In this document: piece after piece, positions 35,301 through 43,528 of the stretch
Layout of the letters: each line of letters starts with the position of its first letter
Numbering within the stretch: position 1 is the first letter of the stretch
Assembly (NCBI RefSeq): GCF_025502585.1
Contig: NZ_CP106679.1
Span: 2,573,501 to 2,637,500 of the forward strand
DNA length: 64,000 bases
Direction of reading: 5' to 3'
DNA from: Reichenbachiella agarivorans
GTDB taxonomy: Bacteria; Bacteroidota; Bacteroidia; Cytophagales; Cyclobacteriaceae
Made by a program: the position numbers and the translations under genes
The notes under the pieces: generated by a model
What the model was told of the DNA's origin: nothing
What the model saw: the letters and a program-made list of their open reading frames with translations, nothing else
Database searches by the model: none

Positions 35301-36964
35301 TCGATGATGGAGCCTATCGTCACCGCTTGTGGGCTAAATCCTAGCTCCTTGAGGTGTGCCCATGATAGTTTTGCCGTGACATCTATTTTGTTGACATCCT
35401 TATGCAAGTCAATATCCAGAGATCCATCAAAATTAAGATTGGGGTCTTGTATGACTAGCTGCCCATTGAATATTTCTTTTTCAAAATAACCCTCTGTGTA
35501 GATGTTTTTGTAGGTGTAGCCTCTGTATTGGATGGAGTCAGTTTGTGCTGTGAGTGTGAAAGTTGCATTTTTTTGTTCTAACCCAGAACCCTTCACATTT
35601 CCTTGCATGGTTATTTTTCCTAAACCCTGGTTGTCAGGTAGAATGGCTCGCAGATCAAAATTGCTGAAGGCAAGGTTTCCGGTGTAGGATGCTCTGTTGT
35701 CATCATCTATTTTAAAATTGAGGTCTGTTTCAATCTTGCCTGCATGAGAGTAAAATTTGCCATAAGTCACAAAGTCCGAAGCAAAACCCAAGAATCCTGC
35801 ATCTATCTGCGTGACTCCCAGATGTTGGAGCTGGATAGATTCGTTTTGGTTGAGGTATTTTTTTAGATCTGTAGGGATAATGACGGAGTTTTTGAGATTC
35901 AAATCCATGAAGGTCTCCGAAAGTACAGGTAAACCATTGATGTTGGCTGTCCCTCTCAATCTAGACTGTGTCCCAAACTGAATGTCAAGATTGCGTCCTC
36001 GCAGACGACCTACCTTGCCAGAGATCTGTCCAGACAAGGTGATTTTTTCTTTGATTCGACTTGCACTCTTGTTGAACAGTGCAATTTCTTCAAAATCCAC
36101 TTTGGCACGTTTGAAATTGCCATTGAATCGAATGCTGTCCACGAAATAGGAAAAATCCGATGGGTGATTGTACTCAAAACTAATGGAGTCTCCTATTTGA
36201 CTTTTATCAGTTTTGAGTAAGAAATCATACACCGAAAGTCTGTTGCCCGTATAGCTGAATTTCCCAAAAAGAGAATTGATGTTGAGTAGATCCTGAGGGT
36301 CACGGCTTCTCAACCTGTCAATTTCAAAACCAATACTATCCTCAACGAGATTGAAATTGCTAAGTGTAGTCAGAATATTGCCAAACTGGAAATGGTAATA
36401 GTCTTTGCCATACTCCAGTGTATCTTGCCTCATGTCATTAAACGAGAAGAGTCCGTCAGTAATTTCCACCCTGTCTATAAAGGACTCTAGTTTTTTGCTG
36501 TTGACATTTTCTGATCTTAATAGTGATCCAACTTCAAAGAAAAACTGGTTGATATTTACAATTGAAGAGTCGCTTTTTTTGATGAGATGAACTTTGGGTT
36601 CATTTAACTCCAAAATTTCCGCATTGAATTGTTTTCTCAACAACAAATCAAACAGTCTGAGATCAATGTGTGCAGATGAGATCGAAATCAAGGTGCTGTC
36701 GGTACTCTTCTCAAATATCCGTACATCTTTCAACTGCATCTTGTCATACCAGGTCAGGTTGCTGTGTCCAATGGTAATTTCAAAACTGGTATGAAGAGAG
36801 ACACTTTCCAAGAAGGAATTAATAGCTCTGGTTTGGATTTTGGGAATTTGAAAGAAAGCAAATGAAACGAGTAAAACTGTCAATATAACAACAGGAATCC
36901 ATACCAGTACTCTTGCGACTCTGTGCAGTATGACATTGTTCTCTACATGGGGAAAAATCTTCAT
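32378..36964 (-). CDS. tamB: TamB-like translocation and assembly module protein
   Basis: A 1528-residue protein with one membrane helix at the N-terminus (ARVLVWIPVVILTVLLVSFAFF), a very long beta-strand-rich periplasmic region built of repeated strand pairs, and a C-terminal TamB/DUF490 domain (from about residue 1230; GDIIRGRGNGNIKLQINSDG and LSYTFLDGRLRVTRG). Such AsmA-like proteins bridge inner and outer membrane and help lipid transport or barrel assembly. Its normal partner (a BamA/TamA-type barrel) is not in the window. It diverges from tsaD. Confidence 0.9.
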   Translation of the reverse strand: MKIFPHVENNVILHRVARVLVWIPVVILTVLLVSFAFFQIPKIQTRAINSFLESVSLHTSFEITIGHSNLTWYDKMQLKDVRIFEKSTDSTLISISSAHIDLRLFDLLLRKQFNAEILELNEPKVHLIKKSDSSIVNINQFFFEVGSLLRSENVNSKKLESFIDRVEITDGLFSFNDMRQDTLEYGKDYYHFQFGNILTTLSNFNLVEDSIGFEIDRLRSRDPQDLLNINSLFGKFSYTGNRLSVYDFLLKTDKSQIGDSISFEYNHPSDFSYFVDSIRFNGNFKRAKVDFEEIALFNKSASRIKEKITLSGQISGKVGRLRGRNLDIQFGTQSRLRGTANINGLPVLSETFMDLNLKNSVIIPTDLKKYLNQNESIQLQHLGVTQIDAGFLGFASDFVTYGKFYSHAGKIETDLNFKIDDDNRASYTGNLAFSNFDLRAILPDNQGLGKITMQGNVKGSGLEQKNATFTLTAQTDSIQYRGYTYKNIYTEGYFEKEIFNGQLVIQDPNLNFDGSLDIDLHKDVNKIDVTAKLSWAHLKELGFSPQAVTIGSIIDIDMKGLKTDDLRGYISLSNNQIVFKEKELNINSIKFLSTEIGPQRIMHLETDGLTGEIKGEYQNSDLFASLINFGHELAMYLNPDNLEMQKYYKAKSKLPVAPLLANISLNLWDLNKFIQPFYPDFYLSPVVKIDGVFSQDSTSKLNLFTEFDTLRINGYSFAHNEIDLNISKETYDKEVLASIYGASKNQNWGKDYSAENLMIDAIWYQEKMELFFNLDQEKYANSFQINTDITFDSDKINFHLSPSRIKILGVPWYWNEQNLISYNDDEWQFSNLKLFSNHENIIIDGFYSLAPDKQLKIMINDFEFQNLQSLFSSKIEGTLDGSLIIKRRKEENVIESDLIARTVVIEDFLVGNIFGVSRWENNKDRLFVDFHLIRNDQKKIALDGYIYPYEQEQQLDLNAKFEHTHLKIFEPIFKSSIEDLTGYADAILSLKGTIDKPEIYGRANIDQGETTIKYLKTRYALNGEILFNKYKIIPNQLELNDTEKNKAFLSGSITHYGVSNLLFDITGTFKNFKLLNTTSVENTAYYGTAYASGSIHFGGSIDNIYINARAKSNRGTHIAIPLSNSNDYTLEKQEYIEFVDLSDEKVNEIVTSTIKKEVSKIKGVQLLFDIEMTTDAYLELIFDIKAGDIIRGRGNGNIKLQINSDGDFNMFGDFEIDNGGYNFTLYNIINKEFDIQKGSTISWYGNPYEAQLGITAKYRQLTSIAPLLAPYLSEEQSNSTETRRKYYSVVQLSLKGDLLTPQIKFGIDVEDYPNNITIPPGDPLNLESIINAFKLKIATNDQEMNRQVFSLLILRRFSPENNFEVSLETIGSSLSEFVSNQLSYWANQVDENLVIDVNLASLGDDAFNTFQLRLSYTFLDGRLRVTRGGGLPNDQTKNEMSAIIGDWTVEYLLTSDGRLRAKMYSRSDQNNITETGNGIETGFSLQYVRSFDELQKILYDSREENRKKVPENTLPAGQDALKEDEELL

Positions 36965-36979
36965 TTGTTAATTGCTACG

Positions 36980-37006
36980 CAAATGTAGCTTGAATTCATA
37001 AAACAA
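36980..37006 (-). promoter_or_regulatory. Possible promoter of tamB
   Basis: TACATTTG (36987-36980, a perfect TAnnTTTG) lies 15 nt before the tamB start, with TTG (37006-37004) 16 nt upstream, slightly short of the usual spacing. The implied leader is very short, about 10 nt. Confidence 0.4.
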
Positions 37007-37120
37007 TAATGATACCTATTTTAAGAAGTAGAAGACTTGATTACACCAATTTTATCCGCAAATTTGCCCATTCAAGTATCAACCGCGAACAGCGGAGTAT
37101 CAAAGGAGTAAGAAGGTAGA

Positions 37121-38125
37121 ATGGAAAATGTTATTTTGGCAATAGAATCATCGTGTGATGAGACTTCTGCTGCAGTTTGTATAGATGGACTGATCAAGAG
37201 CAATGTGATCGCTACTCAAGCCATACATAGCAAATATGGAGGAGTAGTGCCTGAGTTGGCCTCACGTGCACACCAGCAGGCCATCGCACCTGTGGTGATG
37301 GAGGCATTGGAGCGAGCAGGGGTGAACAAGACTGATTTGACAGCCGTGGCTTTCACGCAGGGCCCTGGTTTGTTGGGAGCATTGCTGGTAGGTGCGTCAT
37401 TTGCCAAATCATTGGCTTTGGGGTTGAACATCCCCTTGTTAGGAGTGAACCACATGAAGGCGCACGTCTTGGCTCATTTTATCGAGCATCCTCGACCTAA
37501 GTTTCCGTTTCTTTGTTTGACCGTGAGTGGAGGTCATACGCAGATTGTACGAGTAGATGATTATTTGGATATGACTGTGCTAGGTCAGACCAAAGATGAT
37601 GCGGTAGGAGAGGCTTTTGATAAGTGTGCCAAAATCATGGGTATTGCTTATCCAGGAGGTCCAATTATAGATCGCTTGGCAAAAGAAGGTAATCCAGATC
37701 GTTTTGAGTTTTCGAAGACTGACATGCCAGATTTAGATTATTCTTTTAGTGGTATCAAGACTTCTTTCTTGTACTTTACCCAAAATCAATCTCAGAAAGA
37801 TTCGAATTTTGTAGAAAACAACAAACATGACCTTGCTGCCAGTATTCAGAAGCACCTGATCGCCATGCTCATGGATAAATTAACGAAAGCTGCCAAGCAA
37901 GAGGGGATCAACCAAATAGCCATAGCTGGGGGTGTGTCTGCCAATAGTGGCTTGCGTCAGACCTTGATAGAAGCAGGTGAAACCCATGGGTGGGAGGTTT
38001 TTATTCCGAAATTTGAGTATTGCACTGACAATGCAGCCATGATCGCCATGACCGCATATTATCAAGCGGCAAACATGGTCTTTGCCTCATTGGATAGCTC
38101 TCCTATGCCTCGAATGAAATTTTAA
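37121..38125 (+). CDS. tsaD: tRNA N6-threonylcarbamoyladenosine synthase subunit TsaD
   Basis: A 334-residue ASKHA-fold enzyme that transfers the threonylcarbamoyl group to A37 of tRNAs reading ANN codons, with TsaB/TsaE. Signatures are VILAIESSCDETSAAV at the start, the iron-binding NHMKAHVLAHF, SGGHTQIV and IAGGVSANSGLR, plus DNAAMIAMTAYY. Length is normal. It is divergent from tamB and followed 82 nt later by smpB. Confidence 0.94.
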   Translation: MENVILAIESSCDETSAAVCIDGLIKSNVIATQAIHSKYGGVVPELASRAHQQAIAPVVMEALERAGVNKTDLTAVAFTQGPGLLGALLVGASFAKSLALGLNIPLLGVNHMKAHVLAHFIEHPRPKFPFLCLTVSGGHTQIVRVDDYLDMTVLGQTKDDAVGEAFDKCAKIMGIAYPGGPIIDRLAKEGNPDRFEFSKTDMPDLDYSFSGIKTSFLYFTQNQSQKDSNFVENNKHDLAASIQKHLIAMLMDKLTKAAKQEGINQIAIAGGVSANSGLRQTLIEAGETHGWEVFIPKFEYCTDNAAMIAMTAYYQAANMVFASLDSSPMPRMKF

Positions 38126-38207
38126 GACAATCCATCCAATTGTGTTTTCATTTAGGTGAAATAAGGTTGGATAAATGGTCAAATCGAATAACTTTATTAT
38201 CAATAAG

Positions 38208-38669
38208 ATGAGCAAAACTAGATTTTCTAATGCCGTAAATATCCAAAACAAAAAAGCGAGATTCGAATACGAATTTATCGACAAGTATGTAGCGGGCATT
38301 GTATTGAGGGGAACAGAAATCAAGTCTATCAAGGAGGGACTTGCGAGTTTGCAAGAGGCTTATTGCTTTGTTTCGAATGGAGAGTTATTTATCAAAGGGA
38401 TGCATATCTCGGTGTATGCCCAAGGAGGAGTTTACAATCACGAACCCTTGAGAGAGAGAAAACTTCTTTTAAATAAAAGAGAAATTGAAAAAATACAGTC
38501 TAAGTCTGATGAAAAAGGCTTGACATTGATTCCGTTGAGGCTATTCATCAATCCAAGGGGATATGCCAAAATGGAAATAGCTTTGGCTAGAGGGAAAAAG
38601 ATACATGATAAGCGTAGCAGCATAAAAGACAAGGATGTAAAAAGAGAGCTGGAACGAAATAGGTATTAA
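38208..38669 (+). CDS. smpB: SsrA-binding protein SmpB
   Basis: A 153-residue OB-fold protein that carries tmRNA to stalled ribosomes for trans-translation. The family pattern AVNIQNKKARFEYEFIDKYVAG and GTEIKSIKEG is at the N-terminus; IPLRLFINPRGYAKMEIALARGKKIHDKR and the basic C-terminal tail follow. The ATG at 38208 is used, since the frame to 38175 adds a non-homologous stretch. The tmRNA gene is not in this window. It is 2 nt upstream of the SH3-C40 gene. Confidence 0.93.
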   Translation: MSKTRFSNAVNIQNKKARFEYEFIDKYVAGIVLRGTEIKSIKEGLASLQEAYCFVSNGELFIKGMHISVYAQGGVYNHEPLRERKLLLNKREIEKIQSKSDEKGLTLIPLRLFINPRGYAKMEIALARGKKIHDKRSSIKDKDVKRELERNRY

Positions 38670-38671
38670 CC

Positions 38672-39427
38672 ATGAACCAACAACCAAAAGGGATTTGCCG
38701 TATGGCCGTAGTCCCAATGAGAAATACTGCTTCACATACTTCACCGATGATATCCCAATTGTTGTTCGGTGAGCACTACGAAGTGATCAATGAAGAAGGC
38801 GACTGGGTACAGATCGAATTGGCCTTCGATCATTCACAAGGATGGATATGCAAAAATCAACACAGTCCCATCACCGAAGAATACTATAAACAAATCAACC
38901 TGTCGGACTACAAGGTTTGCATGGATTTGAGTGGGAGTATTTTTTTTCAAAAAAAGAATGTAAACATCGTATTGGGCAGTGTACTACCCATCACTACCAA
39001 TGAGCTTTTCAAGTTGGAAGAGCAGATCGCTTTCAATGGTTCGGCCAAAAGTCTTTCTCAACGACGTGATTTTGATTTCATGCGGGATGAAATTAAAAAA
39101 TTTGAGCACGCACCTTATGTGATGGGTGGCAAAACACCTTTTGGGATAGATGAAGCAGGATTTATACAGCAGCTTTTCAAATTGTGTGGATACAAATTGC
39201 CGCGTACCATACTCGCTCAGTCCAAAGCAGGCAAGAAGGTAGAAAGCCTGTCTAAAATTCTAGCAGGGGATTTGGTGTATGTATTGACTGAGCAGCCACA
39301 GGGATATATTTATCTGGGTAAGGAGGTGTTTATTGGAGTGAGCAATGGAGAGGTGAGGAGAATTAATCATTCTTTCAATGAAACAGATCCTATTGCTATC
39401 AGACGAATTCTGCAAGAGAACATGTAA
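38672..39427 (+). CDS. SH3 plus C40 (NlpC/P60) domain protein, catalytic residues lost
   Basis: A 251-residue protein whose N-terminal half has two SH3-like segments (MRNTASHTSPMISQLLFGEHYEVI, WVQIELAFDHSQGWICK) and whose C-terminal half folds like an NlpC/P60 endopeptidase (PYVMGGKTPFGID ... FIQQLFKLCGYKLPRTILAQ). Where active enzymes have DCSGF with the nucleophilic Cys, this one reads GIDEAGF, so Cys is replaced by Glu; the histidine-bearing strand (GYIYLGKEVFIG) also lacks a His at the expected place. It is therefore probably a non-catalytic peptidoglycan-binding relative. No signal peptide is seen. Confidence 0.82.
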   Translation: MNQQPKGICRMAVVPMRNTASHTSPMISQLLFGEHYEVINEEGDWVQIELAFDHSQGWICKNQHSPITEEYYKQINLSDYKVCMDLSGSIFFQKKNVNIVLGSVLPITTNELFKLEEQIAFNGSAKSLSQRRDFDFMRDEIKKFEHAPYVMGGKTPFGIDEAGFIQQLFKLCGYKLPRTILAQSKAGKKVESLSKILAGDLVYVLTEQPQGYIYLGKEVFIGVSNGEVRRINHSFNETDPIAIRRILQENM

Positions 39428-39517
39428 GACACCCATGCTCAGGGTTGATACATTTGGAATTAGAGCGCAAACCTGCTTATATTACAAATAAAGGCTTGTA
39501 AGTCAATAGTTTGTAAT

Positions 39518-40039
39518 ATGTATCAGCAGATGAAGAACAATGTACTTGTATTAAATCAGGATTACTCTCCCTTGACGATATGTACCGTCAATCGAGCTTT
39601 TTTGTTGGTTTTTTTGAACAAGGCAGAAATGCTAGAAGCTGACAGTGATGCTGCCATGCGTACTGTCAATGAAAGCTATCCAAAACCTACGGTGATCAAA
39701 GTGAATAGGTATATCAGTGTACCATACCGTGGTGTAGTATTGAGTAGACAGAACCTTTTCAAACGAGACAATCATTGTTGCCAGTATTGTGGTGCCAAGA
39801 ACAATCTGACAATTGATCATTTGATTCCTAGATCCAAGGGTGGTAGATCAGTATGGAATAACCTAGTCACAGCGTGTAAATCGTGCAATGCTAAGAAAGG
39901 AGATATGAGCCTTGAAAAGGCAGGTATGCGTCTGCTTCAATTACCTTACAGGCCGACCTATTTGATGTTTTTGAGAGACTCAATGGGTGAACTGCGCAAA
40001 GAGTGGAGGAACTATCTCAAGTCAACGAAAGTGGCTTAA
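39518..40039 (+). CDS. HNH endonuclease family protein
   Basis: A 173-residue protein. The C-terminal half carries a zinc-finger HNH nuclease: two CxxC pairs (CQYCGAK and CKSCNAKK) around DHLIPRSKGGRSVWNNL, which has the histidine, Asn and the second Asn of the HNH motif. The N-terminal part (LVLNQDYSPLTICTVNRAFLLVF) is the usual lead-in of this short Bacteroidota housekeeping HNH family, thought to act in DNA metabolism. ATGs at 39518 and 39530 are both possible. Its end overlaps the convergent CAP gene by 4 nt. Confidence 0.86.
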   Translation: MYQQMKNNVLVLNQDYSPLTICTVNRAFLLVFLNKAEMLEADSDAAMRTVNESYPKPTVIKVNRYISVPYRGVVLSRQNLFKRDNHCCQYCGAKNNLTIDHLIPRSKGGRSVWNNLVTACKSCNAKKGDMSLEKAGMRLLQLPYRPTYLMFLRDSMGELRKEWRNYLKSTKVA

Positions 40040-40524
40040 TAGGGGGATTCCCCTACATAATTTCCAGGAGGATTATAGTTGCACACCCAGATTACATTCC
40101 CATCACAGATGCTTTTTGCACAACCTACTTCAGTGGTGTTTTCCCAAACGATCTGAGTGTAATGACCACAGACTTTGTCTTCTGCACATTTGTTTTTTGA
40201 ATGACTATAATCTTTTTTTTCTGCACCCCATGAATCAACCGCGTCTCCTGCTGTGTAATAACCCACAGTTCCTTTGAATAAATTTTCTCCGTAAGAGTTT
40301 TGGCTGTGCTTGAAGGCACAATTGTCTTTTTGCAATGCAATTGCCCAAGTATTAGCTATCGAAGCTAAGGTATCAGAGTATTTGATGTTTGCCACACCCA
40401 CCTCCGTTCGCCAAAAATTATGTCTTTCTATGATAAGTTGAATTTCTTCTGTGGTGGCTTTCTGACCAAAAGAAGTGTAACTGACAAGGAGGATTAATAG
40501 AAATGAACAGAGTAATCGGAGCAT
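40036..40524 (-). CDS. Secreted CAP-domain (PR-1-like) protein
   Basis: A 162-residue secreted protein (signal LRLLCSFLLILLVSYTSFGQ) consisting of a CAP/SCP domain. Family motifs: ERHNFWRTEVGV, WAIALQKDNCAFKHSQNSYGENL, KDKVCGHYTQIVW-like GHYTQIVW and the end VCNYNPPGNYVGE. CAP proteins are exported, disulfide-bonded and of varied role. The ATG at 40524 is used; an upstream GTG at 40563 only extends the signal. It is convergent with the HNH gene. Confidence 0.88.
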   Translation of the reverse strand: MLRLLCSFLLILLVSYTSFGQKATTEEIQLIIERHNFWRTEVGVANIKYSDTLASIANTWAIALQKDNCAFKHSQNSYGENLFKGTVGYYTAGDAVDSWGAEKKDYSHSKNKCAEDKVCGHYTQIVWENTTEVGCAKSICDGNVIWVCNYNPPGNYVGESPY

Positions 40525-40598
40525 TTTTTTATTGAAAAGGTAAATAATTCTGGTGCAAATCACATCAATTTTGATCGATGTTGAGATTAAAATGCGTT

Positions 40599-41351
40599 TT
40601 ATTTATTTCTAAAAGCGTTGAGAGCAGTTTGTGTAGTGGGAGAAAGTACCAGTTTACCGCTTATTTTGGCTCTTTCTTCTAGGAGCTGAGTCCAGTTTTT
40701 ACAGTTGTTCCAAAGTACCTTTTTTATTTCACTTATGGCTTCTTGACTATATGTAGACAATCGACGGCTCAATTCTGTGATTCTTAAATCCATTTCACTT
40801 TGAGTCGCAAAAACTTCAAGATACATTCCCATGGACTGAGCCCATTTCGCATCTTTCCAGGTAGTGGGATTGAGAGTCAACTGTGAGAAGGCCGAAAGAC
40901 CAATTCTTCTCACCACAGCGGGCTCTATCACGAACGGACCAATACCTATGGATAATTCACTTAGTTTGATGGAGGCAGAATCTAGTGCTACACAATAATC
41001 TGTGGCACACGCCAGTCCCACGCCTCCTCCTACGGCCTTTCCGTGGACTTTGGTAATGATCAATTTGCTGGAGTTACGCATGGTGTTGATTACGTTGGCA
41101 AAACCCATGAAAAAATCCTTGCCTTCAGCTTCATTGGTGATCAATAGGAGTTCATCAAAGCTAGCCCCTGCGCAGAACACATTGCCTGTGCTTTGTAAAA
41201 CAATGACTTTAACCGAAGGATTATCGCTTAATTGCTCAATAGACTGTTGAAGTTGCTTCAACAAGTTTGAAGGGAGTGAATTGCTTTTTGGATGATAAAA
41301 AGTAATTGTTGCTACTCCATGATCATGTGTGTGTTCAATTTTTCCACTCAT
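40599..41351 (-). CDS. Enoyl-CoA hydratase/isomerase family protein
   Basis: A 250-residue crotonase-fold protein. The oxyanion-hole segments CAGASFDELL and AVGGGVGLACATDY are present, with the DYCVALDSASIKLSELSIGIGP core. In this family these enzymes hydrate or isomerise acyl-CoA in fatty-acid, amino-acid or methylglutaconyl-CoA breakdown; the substrate is not clear. The start is the ATG at 41351, which overlaps the end of the TetR gene by 17 nt, so it is probably coupled to and regulated by that repressor. Confidence 0.85.
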   Translation of the reverse strand: MSGKIEHTHDHGVATITFYHPKSNSLPSNLLKQLQQSIEQLSDNPSVKVIVLQSTGNVFCAGASFDELLLITNEAEGKDFFMGFANVINTMRNSSKLIITKVHGKAVGGGVGLACATDYCVALDSASIKLSELSIGIGPFVIEPAVVRRIGLSAFSQLTLNPTTWKDAKWAQSMGMYLEVFATQSEMDLRITELSRRLSTYSQEAISEIKKVLWNNCKNWTQLLEERAKISGKLVLSPTTQTALNAFRNK

Positions 41352-41928
41352 ATTGATTCTCAATCATGCCTGACAGAAACAGCTCCATGATATTTTTCTT
41401 GATGTCATTGACATTGTGCTCCTGATTGGCATGATACCAATGTTGTAGCCAACGCACGGACGATAGGAGTGTATAGAGCGCAATCCTAGGGTTCATGTTT
41501 TTGATTTCTCCTTTGTCTATCCCTTGTTGAATGATGTCAATGAATTGATATTCATATTTTTTTCTCATATCAAGGAATTCGGTCTTGCACGGTTCTGTCA
41601 AATGCTTCCATTCGTCATTCATGACGGTGGCTAATGGAGAACTCATTGAATTGATCTGTATATGTAATGCAATGAGTTTTTTGATTTTGCTGATGGGAGT
41701 GTAGTCCGAGTAATAAACTTCCTGCATTTTGGAACTATAAGTCCGAGCCAAAGAGAAACATATTTCATTCAATATTTCCTCCTTTGATTTGATATGATTG
41801 TAGAGACTGGCGGCTTCCATTCCCACCTGAGCAGCCAAGTCTCGCATGGTCGTAGCGGAATAACCTTTCTCACGAAACAATCGTGCGGCTTCTTCAATGA
41901 TGATATGTTTTTTGGACTTTTTGATCAC
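41335..41928 (-). CDS. TetR/AcrR-family transcriptional repressor
   Basis: A 197-residue regulator with an N-terminal TetR helix-turn-helix (IIEEAARLFREKGYSATTMRDLAAQVGMEAASLYNHIKSKEEIL) and an all-helical ligand-binding C-terminus. The only start is a GTG at 41928; an in-frame stop lies six bases upstream, so the frame cannot be longer. It overlaps the enoyl-CoA hydratase gene, its most likely target, and may sense an acyl-CoA. Confidence 0.88.
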   Translation of the reverse strand: MIKKSKKHIIIEEAARLFREKGYSATTMRDLAAQVGMEAASLYNHIKSKEEILNEICFSLARTYSSKMQEVYYSDYTPISKIKKLIALHIQINSMSSPLATVMNDEWKHLTEPCKTEFLDMRKKYEYQFIDIIQQGIDKGEIKNMNPRIALYTLLSSVRWLQHWYHANQEHNVNDIKKNIMELFLSGMIENQYEWKN

Positions 41929-42064
41929 TTCTTAATATTTAGATACAAAGAGCTCGTTTAAAGCTAACAATTGTTAGTTTTAAATGAAAGACTATTCACC
42001 TAAAGGTTAATCTGTTGTTTCTTACAAGTCTGGGAACATTGTCATTAGAGACCCAAATATAGGT

Positions 42065-42361
42065 CTAAAATAAGTTGGATAGCTTCATCGCAACACCCAT
42101 TTCTCCTTCAACTTTAATTTTTCCCATCATAAAAGCTCCCATGGCATTCATTTCGCCATTCATGAGTTTGTTGAAGTTGTCTAGAGTCAGTTTGATAGTG
42201 CAATCAGCATAATCATCCTCATTGGTGACCTTTGTCGGATTGGAACTGTCGTCGAGTGAAATTACCCCCTCATCAAATTTGAATTTGATTTTTTTGCCAA
42301 TAGCACCGCTTTTCTTTTCGGCTAGGGAAGCTACTTTTTTAGTTGTTTCCTCTAATGTCAT
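42065..42361 (-). CDS. SCP2 sterol-carrier domain protein
   Basis: A 98-residue stand-alone SCP2 domain, including GVISLDDSSNP, DDYADCTIKLTLDNFNKLMNGEMNAMGAFMMGKIKVEG and a MKLSNLF end. SCP2 domains bind hydrophobic lipids or acyl chains. It starts within the stop of the glutaminyl cyclase gene (4-nt ATGA overlap), so the two are cotranscribed; the lipid-handling domain may serve the acyl-CoA gene cluster nearby, though the link is only positional. Confidence 0.86.
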   Translation of the reverse strand: MTLEETTKKVASLAEKKSGAIGKKIKFKFDEGVISLDDSSNPTKVTNEDDYADCTIKLTLDNFNKLMNGEMNAMGAFMMGKIKVEGEMGVAMKLSNLF

Positions 42362-43464
42362 ATTGGCTCGTGTTGTAGGTTTATAATTTCTATCTCAAAC
42401 AGCTTTGGCCACCATTTACCAGTAATATAGTATGTTTTGGTCAAATCATTAAACGCGATACCGTTTAAAACATCAATTCTTTTTTGATAATTTTTAGAAT
42501 CGAAAATTCCAGACATATCTAGCACATATTCTACGCTACCAGTTTTTGGGTCTATCACATAGATTTTATCTGTTTGATATCTATTTGCAAAAATTTTCCC
42601 ATTGATGTATTCTATTTCATTGAGGTAATCAATGGGGCCTCGGTGATCGTACACTTCAATTGATCCTAGGTTAGTAAAATTGATGGGGCTTTTAAAATAC
42701 AGCTTGTTTGAGCCATCACTCATTACCAAGCTGTCGTTGTTTAAAGTGGTCAAGCCCCAGCCTTCTGTGTCGTAGTAAAATTCACCTAGTTTGTCAAAGG
42801 TGTTTTTATTAAAAATGAAGCCTTTGGTGGATTCCCATGTCAACATGTACAGGCTATCTCCCTTGATTGCTATTCCTTCTCCAAAAAACTGTTGGTCAAT
42901 GTCTTTTTTTCTAAGTATAGTGCCTGATTGTAAATCGACCTGACGTACACTTGATTCTCCTTTCTGTCCAGTGCTTTCGTATAGTTTGTTGTCATTCACG
43001 AGGAGACCTTGTGTATATGCATTTGGGTCATGTGGGAATGTGTTTATAATCCTATAAGTAAGTTTTTCTGGTTCCTTGCCTGTCAGAAATGTCAGATTGA
43101 CGATGCGTCTCTCTACGGTTTGGTTACTAAGATAAATGTTAAGAATAAGACTGCAAGAGCCTGTTTTGTGCTGATTAGTAGACCATAGATGAGTTGTGTC
43201 TTGGTGAATTTTAAACAGTGATTCTCCGTCCAATGTACAGATGACAGAATCAATTGTTATTTCCTGACTTGAGGAATGAATTTGGAAGTTGATATCCTCT
43301 CCAAGTTTGAAAGTACTGTTGTTTTGAGGAGAAATTATTTTTGTGAATTGAGTTCTGGTGGTTTTGTCTGGGGTAGACGTTTCCCTTTTAACATCGCAAC
43401 AAGTCAATACGAATGATAAAGTGATTAATAAGGCACAAGTTTTAAGGATATTTATTGATTCCAT
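42358..43464 (-). CDS. Glutaminyl-peptide cyclotransferase lipoprotein
   Basis: A 368-residue lipoprotein (signal LKTCALLITLSFVLTCC, lipobox VLTC). After a ~110-residue N-terminal extension, the rest matches the five-bladed-propeller glutamine cyclotransferase family: IINTFPHDPNAYTQGLL, LYMLTWESTKGFIF, WGLTTLNNDSLVMSDGSN and NEIEYINGKIFAN. It converts N-terminal glutamine to pyroglutamate on exported proteins. It overlaps the SCP2 gene by 4 nt. Confidence 0.88.
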   Translation of the reverse strand: MESINILKTCALLITLSFVLTCCDVKRETSTPDKTTRTQFTKIISPQNNSTFKLGEDINFQIHSSSQEITIDSVICTLDGESLFKIHQDTTHLWSTNQHKTGSCSLILNIYLSNQTVERRIVNLTFLTGKEPEKLTYRIINTFPHDPNAYTQGLLVNDNKLYESTGQKGESSVRQVDLQSGTILRKKDIDQQFFGEGIAIKGDSLYMLTWESTKGFIFNKNTFDKLGEFYYDTEGWGLTTLNNDSLVMSDGSNKLYFKSPINFTNLGSIEVYDHRGPIDYLNEIEYINGKIFANRYQTDKIYVIDPKTGSVEYVLDMSGIFDSKNYQKRIDVLNGIAFNDLTKTYYITGKWWPKLFEIEIINLQHEPI

Positions 43465-43528
43465 GACGCAATAATAATTCCTTAGTTCTTCAAAGCAAAC
43501 TCCTCTTGTAAGGAAGTCAACTGGATTG

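Noticed and set aside
38672-39427. Functional NlpC/P60 endopeptidase.
   Set aside because: The catalytic cysteine is Glu and the histidine is missing, so activity by the normal mechanism is not expected.
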